NCBI GenBank assembly: GCA_965235635.1
Contig: CBDDYR010000004.1
Location: 89,463 to 153,462 of the forward strand
Source: Fontibacterium meridianamericanum
GTDB lineage: Bacteria; Pseudomonadota; Alphaproteobacteria; Pelagibacterales; Pelagibacteraceae
Length of the DNA: 64,000 nucleotides
Direction of reading: 5' to 3'
Notes under the pieces: generated by a model
What the model saw: the letters and a program-made list of their open reading frames with translations, nothing else
Databases searched by the model: none
What the model was told of the DNA's origin: nothing
Made by a program: the position numbers and the translations under genes
Part shown: positions 1 through 7,893 of the stretch, one piece after another
Position numbering within the stretch: the stretch's first letter is position 1
How the letters are laid out: the number at the start of each line of letters is the position of its first letter

Positions 1-448
1 AAACAACTTTTTCATCTTTTAAACTTATTCTATCAATAATGTACTGATTGTACTTTCTCTTTAGTTGATCATTCGCCTTACTACCAACAACTATAATTTT
101 TAAATTTTTCTTCTCATTCAATATTTTTTCAAAAAATACTTTTGCTTTTCTACAAATATTTGTATTGAAGCCACCACATAGTCCTCTATCAGAACTTAAA
201 ACTACACAAAGATGAGTCTCATTTTTTTGATTGCCCACTAGTAATTTTGGTGCTGAATCCATGTCAGTTACTGAATTTTTTAAATTTGATATTATAGAGT
301 TTAACTTCTCAGAATATGGTCTCGCATTTTCTGCGTTCTGCTGAGCTTTTCTAAGTTTAGCGGCGGCAACCATTTTCATAGCTTTTGTTATTTTTTGTGT
401 CGATTTAACACTACTAATTCTGTTTCTTAAGAATTTTAAACTAGCCAT
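1..448 (-). CDS. atpG: ATP synthase F1 gamma subunit, N-terminal part (truncated by window edge)
   Basis: Encodes the first 149 residues of the central-stalk gamma subunit, which rotates inside the alpha3beta3 head of F1-ATPase on the cytoplasmic face of the membrane. The protein starts MASLKFLRNRISSVKSTQKI, then has the typical KAMKMVAAAKLRKAQ helix, and a later SSDRGLCGGFN stretch that is the family signature. Its ATG overlaps the atpA stop by one base (TAATG at 446-450), so the two are translationally coupled. The C-terminal helix that inserts into the head lies beyond the left edge. The next genes would be expected to be atpD and atpC. Identification is secure; only the length is unknown. 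Confidence 0.96.
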   Translation of the reverse strand, partial: MASLKFLRNRISSVKSTQKITKAMKMVAAAKLRKAQQNAENARPYSEKLNSIISNLKNSVTDMDSAPKLLVGNQKNETHLCVVLSSDRGLCGGFNTNICRKAKVFFEKILNEKKNLKIIVVGSKANDQLKRKYNQYIIDRISLKDEKVV

Positions 449-1983
449 TATTTTTGAAAACCTTTCTTAAAGTCAGCAATAAACGTTTTTAACTTTTCTT
501 CATTAGATTCATCAATTTTTCCTGAAGATTTAATATTGTTCAATATATCTGGAGCTTCTGATTTTATTTTTGATAGAAGTTTCTTTTCAAAAGACTTTAT
601 TTGATTAAGCTCAACATCATCTAAGAAACCTTTTACACCTGAAAAAATTGATACGACTTGTTCCTCTACTTTTAGAGGTGAGTACTGATCTTGTTTTAAC
701 AATTCAGTTAATTTTGATCCACGATTTAATAATTTTTGAGTAGCAAGATCTAAATCAGATCCAAACTGAGCAAATGCAGCCATTTCACGATATTGAGCAA
801 GTTCTAGTTTGATTGAACCAGAGACCTGTTTCATTGCCTTAATCTGTGCTGAGGATCCCACCCTAGAAACCGATATACCTACGTTAACGGCAGGTCTTAC
901 ACCTTTATAAAAAAGTTCAGTTTCTAAAAATATTTGTCCATCGGTGATAGAAATAACGTTTGTTGGAATGTAAGCAGAAACGTCACTCGCTTGCGTTTCA
1001 ATAATTGGTAGTGCTGTAAGAGATCCTCCGCCATGCTTGTCATTCAATTTTGCTGCTCTTTCAAGTAATCTACTATGAAGATAAAATACATCTCCTGGAA
1101 AGGCTTCTCGTCCTGGGGGTCTACGTAAAAGTAGTGACATCTGTCTGTAAGCAACAGCTTGTTTTGATAAATCATCATAAACAATAAGAGCATGCATTCC
1201 ATTATCTCTGAAATATTCTCCCATTGTACATCCTGTGTATGGAGCTAAAAATTGTAATGGCGCAGGATCAGAAGCTGTTGCTGCAACAACAATTGTATAT
1301 TCCATTGCTCCAGCTTCCTCTAATGTTTTTACGATCTGAGCTACACTTGATCTTTTTTGTCCAATTGCAACATAAATACAATAAAGTTTTTTACTCTCAT
1401 CATTAGATTTATTAATTTCTTTTTGATTAATAATTGTATCAATAGCAATTGCTGTTTTTCCAGTTTGTCTATCACCAATAATTAATTCCCTTTGTCCTCT
1501 TCCAACAGGAATTAAGCTATCAATAGCTTTTAATCCTGTTTGCATCGGTTCATTAACTGATTTTCTTGGAATAATACCAGGCGCCTTAATCTCAACTCTT
1601 TTTCTTTCAGCTTTTTTATCAATCGGACCTTTTCCATCTATTGGATTACCTAATCCGTCAACCACACGACCTAATAAAGATTTTCCAACAGCAACGTCAA
1701 CGATTGAGCCTGTTCTTTTTACAATGTCCCCTTCTTTAATTTTTGAGTCATCACCAAAAATAACTACTCCGACATTTTCAGTTTCAAGGTTTAAAGCCAT
1801 ACCTTTTGTGCCTTCAGAGAATTGAACCATCTCTCCAGCTTGAACATTATCTAATCCGTAAACTCTGGCTATACCGTCTCCTACTGTCAAAACTTGACCA
1901 ACTTCTGAAACTTCAACTTCAGCTCCAAAATTCTTTATTTGATCTTTTAAAATATTAGTAATTTCAGAAGGATTAATTTTCAT
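448..1983 (-). CDS. atpA: ATP synthase F1 alpha subunit
   Basis: Alpha subunit of F1-ATPase, forming the catalytic hexamer with beta and carrying the non-catalytic nucleotide sites. Length 511 aa is normal for the family. The Walker A motif GDRQTGKT is at about residues 170-177, and the arginine-finger region ISVSRVGSSAQ is present near residue 370. The N-terminal beta-barrel segment GDGIARVYGL and the C-terminal helical domain are both intact. It lies two bases downstream of atpH and overlaps atpG by one base, so this is the usual alphaproteobacterial atpHAG(DC) F1 operon. Nothing unusual is seen. Confidence 0.99.
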   Translation of the reverse strand: MKINPSEITNILKDQIKNFGAEVEVSEVGQVLTVGDGIARVYGLDNVQAGEMVQFSEGTKGMALNLETENVGVVIFGDDSKIKEGDIVKRTGSIVDVAVGKSLLGRVVDGLGNPIDGKGPIDKKAERKRVEIKAPGIIPRKSVNEPMQTGLKAIDSLIPVGRGQRELIIGDRQTGKTAIAIDTIINQKEINKSNDESKKLYCIYVAIGQKRSSVAQIVKTLEEAGAMEYTIVVAATASDPAPLQFLAPYTGCTMGEYFRDNGMHALIVYDDLSKQAVAYRQMSLLLRRPPGREAFPGDVFYLHSRLLERAAKLNDKHGGGSLTALPIIETQASDVSAYIPTNVISITDGQIFLETELFYKGVRPAVNVGISVSRVGSSAQIKAMKQVSGSIKLELAQYREMAAFAQFGSDLDLATQKLLNRGSKLTELLKQDQYSPLKVEEQVVSIFSGVKGFLDDVELNQIKSFEKKLLSKIKSEAPDILNNIKSSGKIDESNEEKLKTFIADFKKGFQK

Positions 1984-1985
1984 TT

Positions 1986-2516
1986 TTATTTATTTAATAA
2001 ATTATTTAATCTTGTTTTAGCAGAAGTATCAATCATAGTACTTCCAATTTGAAGAATTGAACCAACTAATAAAGATGGGTCTACAGAAAAAGAAATGTTG
2101 ATTTTTTTCTTTAAAATATTATCTAATTTTTTTGCTATATCTGCTTTATCGCTATCTGAAATTGTGTGAGATAATTTAAGAGTTGCTAGAACTTCCCCCT
2201 TTTCATTTAATAATAAGTCAAAAAAATTATTTACTATTTTCTCTAAAAAGAAAAATCTTCTATTTTTGTTTAATACTCTTAAAAATCTTGAGAATAAATC
2301 TGAAAAAGAAAAATTTTTAACCAAAGCATCAATAACATTATTAATAACTGAATATTTATGTGTAGGATTTTTAATAAATTTTTTTAAATCTGAACTTTGA
2401 TCTAATATTTCTCTTAACTTTAAAAAATCTTTTTCAAGAATATCTATGCTTTTAGCTTCATAAGCCAGTCTATATACTGCTTTAGCATATCTTTGAGTTT
2501 CACTAAAAGTTGTCAT
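1986..2516 (-). CDS. atpH: ATP synthase F1 delta subunit
   Basis: Delta subunit (OSCP homologue) that ties the peripheral stalk to the top of the F1 head. It is 176 aa, usual for the family, and begins MTTFSETQRYAKAVYRLA, the conserved RYAKALY-type N-terminal helix. The C-terminal part carries the LLVGSILQIGSTMIDTSAKTRL signature (GG-hinge strand, then the terminal helix). It is the first gene of the F1 operon. The 91 bp upstream (2517-2607) separates it from priA on the same strand and presumably holds the operon promoter; I see no convincing consensus boxes there. Confidence 0.96.
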   Translation of the reverse strand: MTTFSETQRYAKAVYRLAYEAKSIDILEKDFLKLREILDQSSDLKKFIKNPTHKYSVINNVIDALVKNFSFSDLFSRFLRVLNKNRRFFFLEKIVNNFFDLLLNEKGEVLATLKLSHTISDSDKADIAKKLDNILKKKINISFSVDPSLLVGSILQIGSTMIDTSAKTRLNNLLNK

Positions 2517-2607
2517 AGATTTTTTTACTATTAACTTTAAAAGAAAAAAGGTCTCGTAACATGCAAAATTACACTAATCAAGTGTGATATTTTGAACTTT
2601 TTTAAAA

Positions 2608-4581
2608 TTATTTAAAGTTTACGGGATCAACGTCTACAGTTAGTGAAATATTTTTTTTAATTTTAATAGTTTTTAACCAATCTTTTAAAAATTTTTGTGG
2701 AAATGCTTCTTGAGGATATTTTAATAATAACCTAGAACGATATTTTCCCTTTATAAGCGAAATGGAAGCACTCACGGGACCCAACAACAAAGCATCTTTC
2801 ATTTTTGGAATTTTATTTTTTAATATTCTTGCACAATCATCAACGTCAAACTTATTTTTTCCTGAAATTATAAAAGCAATAAGCTTTGTAAACGGAGGTA
2901 AATTAGATCGCTCTCTAAAATTAATTTCGTTTTCATAAAAAGCTAAAATATTCTGATCACATATTGATTTTAATGTTTCGTTTTCTGGCTCAAAAGTTTG
3001 AAGATATACTGTTGAATTTTTAACTTCTCTCCCCGCTCTCCCGCTTAGCTGATTCATTAATTGATATGTTTTTTCTGAACTACGGATATCATTTCCTAAA
3101 AAACTCAGATCAGAATTAACAATAACTATGCAATTTAACTTTGGAAAATGAAAGCCTTTAGAAATTAATTGGGTTCCTACAATAATATTGATTTTTCCAT
3201 TCTGGATACTCTCAAACGTTTTTTTAGTAGTATCATCATTATGAATAAAATCACTTGAAAATAATTCAATTCTTTTATCAGGAAAAATTTCCTTAACTTC
3301 CTCAAATATCTTTTCAACACCCAAACCATAAAAAGAAAATTCACAATTATCTCCATCTTTACATTTTCTCTCTAGTGTAGCTACATGATCACAGTAGTGA
3401 CAAATTAATTTGTTAGTTTCCTTGTGATAAATTAATGAAACTGAACAATGTGGACAATTAAATCGATAACCACATTTTGAACAAATAACAAAAGTTGAAT
3501 ATCCTCTTCTATTTAAAAAAAATAAAATTTGATTTCCTTTATCCAGGATATTTTTAAGTTCAGAAATAATAGAGGGCGAAATAAATTTAGATTTTACAGG
3601 AGGATTTTTTTTCAAATCCACAAATTTAACTTCCGGCAACTGGGCATTGCCATATCTTTTATCTAAACTAATGTAAGAAAACTTTTTATTAATCGTGTTA
3701 TAGTAAGTCTCTAATGAAGGCGTTGCTGAAACTAAAATAACTGATATTTTTTTAATTGAGGCCATTAACACAGCCATGTCCCTAGCATTATAAATTACTT
3801 GATCTTCTTGTTTGTAAGACTGATCATGCTCTTCATCTATAATGATTAAACCTAATTTTTTAAAAGGAAGAAATAAAGATGATCTGGCCCCTAAAACCAA
3901 ATTAATTTTATGACTAGCAATTCCATGCCAGATCTGTCTTTTGTTTTTTTCAGAGACATCAGAGTGCCACAACGCAGGATAGCTTCCAAAATACTCTTTA
4001 AATCTTTCTTTAATTTGGTTTGTTAATGCAATCTCCGGGAGCAGAACCAAAACCTGATAACCTTTTTCTATAAAATCTTGTATTTTTTTAAAATATATTA
4101 ATGTTTTTCCTGATCCTGTAATTCCATGTAATAAAATTGTTGAAAATTTATCAAATAAAATTTTATCATCTAAAATCTTAATAGCTTTCTTCTGACCTGC
4201 ATCAAAACTAATATTTTTTTTTAATGAACATTTTTCAAAAGTTTCTTCTGTTTTGCTTTTTTTTGATGTTTCTTTAAAAGCCTTCTTAAAAATAAATAAT
4301 TTTAAGGCAATTCCTAAATCTACCAAATTGTATCGAGAAAATTTTTCTAAAAAAACTAAAGTATCTTTAGATAAAGAAGCAAAATCAAATTTCTTTTTAA
4401 TATCTTTAATTTTAATTGATTTCTTAATAGGACTACTCTTGCCCCAAACAATACCTATAATATCTTTATTTTGGAAAGGAACTAAAACAAAATCCCCAAC
4501 TTTCACATCAATATCTTTTGGGACGTTATAGGTAAAAGGATGATCAAATTTTAGTGGTAGTAATACATCTAAAGTCATCAA
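2608..4581 (-). CDS. priA: Primosomal replication restart helicase PriA
   Basis: Superfamily 2 DNA helicase (657 aa) that recognises stalled forks and reloads the replisome. Seen in order: an N-terminal 3'-end DNA-binding domain beginning MTLDVLLPLKFDHPFTY, Walker A GITGSGKT at about 153-160, the DEEH box with SYKQE following, the C4-type zinc-binding cysteines (CSKCGYRFNCPHC, then CHYC and further C residues), and the SGRAGR motif VI. Length is slightly short for the family (700+ aa), mainly in the linker between the N-terminal domain and the helicase. It is divergent from the transaldolase-like gene with a 51-bp gap. Confidence 0.95.
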   Translation of the reverse strand: MMTLDVLLPLKFDHPFTYNVPKDIDVKVGDFVLVPFQNKDIIGIVWGKSSPIKKSIKIKDIKKKFDFASLSKDTLVFLEKFSRYNLVDLGIALKLFIFKKAFKETSKKSKTEETFEKCSLKKNISFDAGQKKAIKILDDKILFDKFSTILLHGITGSGKTLIYFKKIQDFIEKGYQVLVLLPEIALTNQIKERFKEYFGSYPALWHSDVSEKNKRQIWHGIASHKINLVLGARSSLFLPFKKLGLIIIDEEHDQSYKQEDQVIYNARDMAVLMASIKKISVILVSATPSLETYYNTINKKFSYISLDKRYGNAQLPEVKFVDLKKNPPVKSKFISPSIISELKNILDKGNQILFFLNRRGYSTFVICSKCGYRFNCPHCSVSLIYHKETNKLICHYCDHVATLERKCKDGDNCEFSFYGLGVEKIFEEVKEIFPDKRIELFSSDFIHNDDTTKKTFESIQNGKINIIVGTQLISKGFHFPKLNCIVIVNSDLSFLGNDIRSSEKTYQLMNQLSGRAGREVKNSTVYLQTFEPENETLKSICDQNILAFYENEINFRERSNLPPFTKLIAFIISGKNKFDVDDCARILKNKIPKMKDALLLGPVSASISLIKGKYRSRLLLKYPQEAFPQKFLKDWLKTIKIKKNISLTVDVDPVNFK

Positions 4582-4632
4582 AAAATTTTATTAATTGTTT
4601 ATTTCTTACTATAAATTTTATAATCTAAATCC

Positions 4633-5286
4633 ATGGAAATTTTTCTAGACTCATCAGATATTAAAGAAATTAGAGGATTAAACAAAGCTAATTTAGTAGA
4701 CGGCATCACAACAAATCCCTCTCTACTTGCAAGTGCAAAAACTGATTTCAAAATTTTATTAAAAGAAATTTGCAGCGAAATAAAAGGACCAGTAAGCGCT
4801 GAAGTAACAGCTCCAGATGTTCCTTCGATGTTAAAAGAAGCTGACGTTCTAAGAAAAATTGCAAAAAATATTGTAATTAAGGTTCCCTTAACTTGGAATG
4901 GTTTACAGGCTTGCAGTATACTTTCTTCTAAAAAAATTAAAGTAAATGTCACTTTATGTTTTTCTACATCGCAAGCTCTCCTTGCTGCTAAAGCTGGAGC
5001 AACTTACGTTTCACCTTTCATTGGAAGATTGGATGATATTGGAGAAAACGGAGTTCAGTTAATTGAAGATATTAAAAAAGTTTTTAATAATTACAAAAAT
5101 ATAAAGACAAAAATTTTATCAGCCTCTATTAGATCTGTTGAACATTTTAACGCTGTTGCAGCTATTGGTTCTGATGTTGCTACAGTTCCTGTTAAAATTT
5201 TTAAAGAACTTCATAAACATCATCTTACAGATAAAGGTGTAGATATTTTTACAGCTGATTGGAAAAAATCAGGAATGAAGATTTAA
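4633..5286 (+). CDS. Transaldolase / fructose-6-phosphate aldolase family protein
   Basis: Short (217 aa) class I aldolase of the TalC/FSA subfamily, a cytoplasmic TIM barrel using a Schiff-base lysine. It starts MEIFLDSSDIKEIR and has DGITTNPSLLA, the lysine strand IVIKVPLTWNGL (Lys about residue 84), NVTLCFS and YVSPFIGRLDD, all diagnostic. Members act either as transaldolase in the non-oxidative pentose phosphate pathway or as F6P aldolase; the sequence does not let me choose. In a streamlined genome lacking other transaldolases the pentose-phosphate role is more likely (inference). It is an isolated plus-strand gene ending two bases before the lpdA stop codon. Confidence 0.9.
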   Translation: MEIFLDSSDIKEIRGLNKANLVDGITTNPSLLASAKTDFKILLKEICSEIKGPVSAEVTAPDVPSMLKEADVLRKIAKNIVIKVPLTWNGLQACSILSSKKIKVNVTLCFSTSQALLAAKAGATYVSPFIGRLDDIGENGVQLIEDIKKVFNNYKNIKTKILSASIRSVEHFNAVAAIGSDVATVPVKIFKELHKHHLTDKGVDIFTADWKKSGMKI

Positions 5287-5288
5287 AA

Positions 5289-6686
5289 TTAAAAGTGGAT
5301 AGCTCTCTTATCTACCGCTAAAGCAGCCTCTTTAATTGCTTCAGCTAAAGTAGGGTGCGCATGGCACGTTCTCGCTATATCTTCTGCACTTGCTCCAAAT
5401 TCCATAGCTAAAGCCATCTCTGCGATCATATTACCAACATCTGGTCCAATCATATGTACGCCTAAAACTCTATCTGTTTTATCATCAGATAAAATTTTAA
5501 CAAATCCATCTCCTTCATCATTAACTTTTGCTCTAGCATTTGCTGCGAAAGGAAACTTACCAACTTTATAAGATATTTTTTGCTCTTTTAACTGTTCTTC
5601 TGTTTTTCCAACTGAAGCAACTTCTGGAGAGGTATATACTACACCAGGAATAACATCATAATTTACATGTCCATATTTTCCACTTAGCAATTCTGCAACA
5701 GCAATTCCTTCTTCTTCTGCTTTATGTGCTAACATTGGACCAGTAATTACATCTCCGATTGCATAAATATTATTTAAGTTAGTTTTATATTTATGATCTG
5801 TTTCCACTCTTCCTTTTGAGTCTAATTTTACTCCAATTTTTTCAAGATTTAACCCTGCTGTATTAGGTTTTCTTCCGACAGACATTAAAACGATGTCGCA
5901 ATCTATATCACTCTTAGCACCATTCTTTTCAACCATAACAGTTGCGCCAGTTTTATTCTTTTTAACCCCAATTACTTTTGTTGATAAACTAAATTGCATT
6001 CCTTGTTTTTGTAGTATTTTTAAAAAAGCATCTGATACTTCTCGATCCATACCTGGAGTGATGTAATCTAAGTATTCTACAACTTGAACTTCTGATCCTA
6101 ATCTTGACCATACAGAACCCATCTCCAAACCTATATAACCAGCTCCAATAACAACCAATTTTTTAGGTACTGAAGACAAAGCTAACGCGCCTGTTGATGA
6201 TACAACTATTTTTTCATCAATTTCTATATTCGGAAGAGAGATTGGAACAGATCCAGTCGCAATAATTGCATTTTTAAATTTATAATCCTTTTGATTATTA
6301 GACTGATCAGTAACTGAGATTGTATTTTTATCTTTAAAAGATCCAAAGCCTTTAATGTAAGTAACTTTATTTTTTTTAAATAAAAATTCTATTCCTTTAG
6401 TAAGTCCTTCTACACCTTTTGCTTTATGACTCATCATTTTTGCAAGATCTAGTGATGGCTCATTAATATTAATTCCTATATTTTTAAATTCCGTTTTTGC
6501 CTTTTTATAAAGGTGAGATGAGTGCAATAATGCTTTCGAAGGTATACATCCAACATTAAGACAAGTGCCGCCTAAGGTTCCTCTAGACTCGATACATGCA
6601 GTTTTTAATCCTAATTGAGCAGCTCTAATTGCTCCAACATATCCTCCTGGACCTCCGCCAATAACTAAAAAATCAAACTCTTCCAT
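5289..6686 (-). CDS. lpdA: Dihydrolipoyl dehydrogenase (E3)
   Basis: FAD-dependent E3 that reoxidises dihydrolipoamide and reduces NAD+. 465 aa, full length. The FAD-binding GGGPGGYVGAIRAAQLG is at the N-terminus, the redox-active disulfide CLNVGC is at residues 42-47, the NAD-binding motif VIGAGYIGLEMGSVWSRLG is central, and the catalytic His-Pro-Glu region AHPTLAEAIKEA lies near the C-terminus. It is the last gene of the sucA-sucB-lpdA unit, 3 bp from sucB, so it serves the 2-oxoglutarate dehydrogenase complex; whether it is shared with pyruvate dehydrogenase cannot be seen here. Confidence 0.98.
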   Translation of the reverse strand: MEEFDFLVIGGGPGGYVGAIRAAQLGLKTACIESRGTLGGTCLNVGCIPSKALLHSSHLYKKAKTEFKNIGININEPSLDLAKMMSHKAKGVEGLTKGIEFLFKKNKVTYIKGFGSFKDKNTISVTDQSNNQKDYKFKNAIIATGSVPISLPNIEIDEKIVVSSTGALALSSVPKKLVVIGAGYIGLEMGSVWSRLGSEVQVVEYLDYITPGMDREVSDAFLKILQKQGMQFSLSTKVIGVKKNKTGATVMVEKNGAKSDIDCDIVLMSVGRKPNTAGLNLEKIGVKLDSKGRVETDHKYKTNLNNIYAIGDVITGPMLAHKAEEEGIAVAELLSGKYGHVNYDVIPGVVYTSPEVASVGKTEEQLKEQKISYKVGKFPFAANARAKVNDEGDGFVKILSDDKTDRVLGVHMIGPDVGNMIAEMALAMEFGASAEDIARTCHAHPTLAEAIKEAALAVDKRAIHF

Positions 6687-6689
6687 GAA

Positions 6690-7889
6690 TTATAAATTTA
6701 AAAAAAGTCTTCTTGGATCTTCTAAGTATTCCTTAACTCTAACCAAGAATGAAACAGCATCTTTTCCATCAATAATTCTATGATCATAGGACAGTGCTAA
6801 ATACATAATAGGTCTAACTTCAATTTTTCCATCAACAACTACTGCTCTTTGAACAATATTATGCATTCCTAATACTCCTGATTGTGGAGGATTCAATATT
6901 GGAGTTGATAACATCGAGCCATAAATCCCACCGTTAGTGATTGTAAAAGTACCCCCCTGAAGTTCCTCAATAGATAATTGTCCAGTTTTTGCTTTTTCAC
7001 CAAGGACAATAATTTGCTTTTCAATATCTGCAAAAGACAGTTCATCGGCATCTCTAACTACTGGAACAACTAATCCTTTCTCTGTCCCAACAGCAACGCC
7101 TATATTGTAATAATTTTTGTAAACAATTTCATCTTGTTGAATTTCTGCATTAATAATTGGAAAAGCTTTTAAAGCCTCAACACAAGATCTTACAAAGAAT
7201 GACATAAATCCTAATTTAACCCCATATCTTTTCTGAAAGCCGTCTTTATATTCTGCTCTCATTTCAATAATTCTCGACATATCAATTTCATTAAATGTCG
7301 TAAGCATTGCTGCATTATTTTGAGCTTCTTTTAATCTTTTAGCGATAGTTGCTCTTAATCGAGTCATTTTAACTCGCTCTTCATCTCCTTTGCTAGCTCT
7401 TGCTGCGGAAGGAGCAGAAGGTAAGCCCATCGATTCTAATAAATCTCCTTTTAAAATTCTTCCATCTTTTCCTGATCCACTGATCGTGCTGATATCAATT
7501 CTTTTTTCTTCTACTATTCTTTTTACTGCAGGAGATAATATTTCTTTTTTACTTCCTGGAGCTTCTACTATTTTTTTTACAGGGGCCTCGACTGATTTTG
7601 GCTTTGCTGGCTCTGGTGCTTTAATAGGTTCTTTTTTTATTACACTTGCAGTTCCAGCTCCTACCGTGCCTAGTACCGTTCCAACATTTACTGTATTACC
7701 GGCTTGAATTTTAATTTCTGATAAAATTCCTGATTCTGGAGAAGGAACTGATACACTAACTTTGTCAGTTTCTAATTCAACAACTGGTTCATCTGCTTTC
7801 ACTGACTCACCAACTTGTTTAAGCCACTTAGAAACTGTCGCTTCCGTTACTGACTCTCCGAGCGTGGGTACTATTAAATCTTTAGCCAT
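6690..7889 (-). CDS. sucB: 2-Oxoglutarate dehydrogenase E2, dihydrolipoamide succinyltransferase
   Basis: Core transferase of the 2-oxoglutarate dehydrogenase complex, moving the succinyl group to CoA. 399 aa. One lipoyl domain (modified lysine K43 in ETDKVSV), a Pro/Ala/Lys-rich linker, the E3/E1-binding peripheral domain (SPAVKRIVEEKRIDISTISG), then the CAT domain ending in the SYDHRIIDGKDAV active-site motif with catalytic His and Asp. A single lipoyl domain and the E. coli-like length favour succinyl- rather than acetyltransferase, and its place between sucA and lpdA confirms it. Confidence 0.97.
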   Translation of the reverse strand: MAKDLIVPTLGESVTEATVSKWLKQVGESVKADEPVVELETDKVSVSVPSPESGILSEIKIQAGNTVNVGTVLGTVGAGTASVIKKEPIKAPEPAKPKSVEAPVKKIVEAPGSKKEILSPAVKRIVEEKRIDISTISGSGKDGRILKGDLLESMGLPSAPSAARASKGDEERVKMTRLRATIAKRLKEAQNNAAMLTTFNEIDMSRIIEMRAEYKDGFQKRYGVKLGFMSFFVRSCVEALKAFPIINAEIQQDEIVYKNYYNIGVAVGTEKGLVVPVVRDADELSFADIEKQIIVLGEKAKTGQLSIEELQGGTFTITNGGIYGSMLSTPILNPPQSGVLGMHNIVQRAVVVDGKIEVRPIMYLALSYDHRIIDGKDAVSFLVRVKEYLEDPRRLFLNL

Positions 7890-7893
7890 TATT

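Noticed and set aside
2568..2588. Short ACACT/AGTGT inverted repeat before atpH
   Set aside because: Only 5 bp of stem and no supporting features.
4599..4952. Minus-strand frame of 117 codons
   Set aside because: It is antisense to the transaldolase-like gene, which has clear family motifs; no ribosome-binding site or homology was evident.
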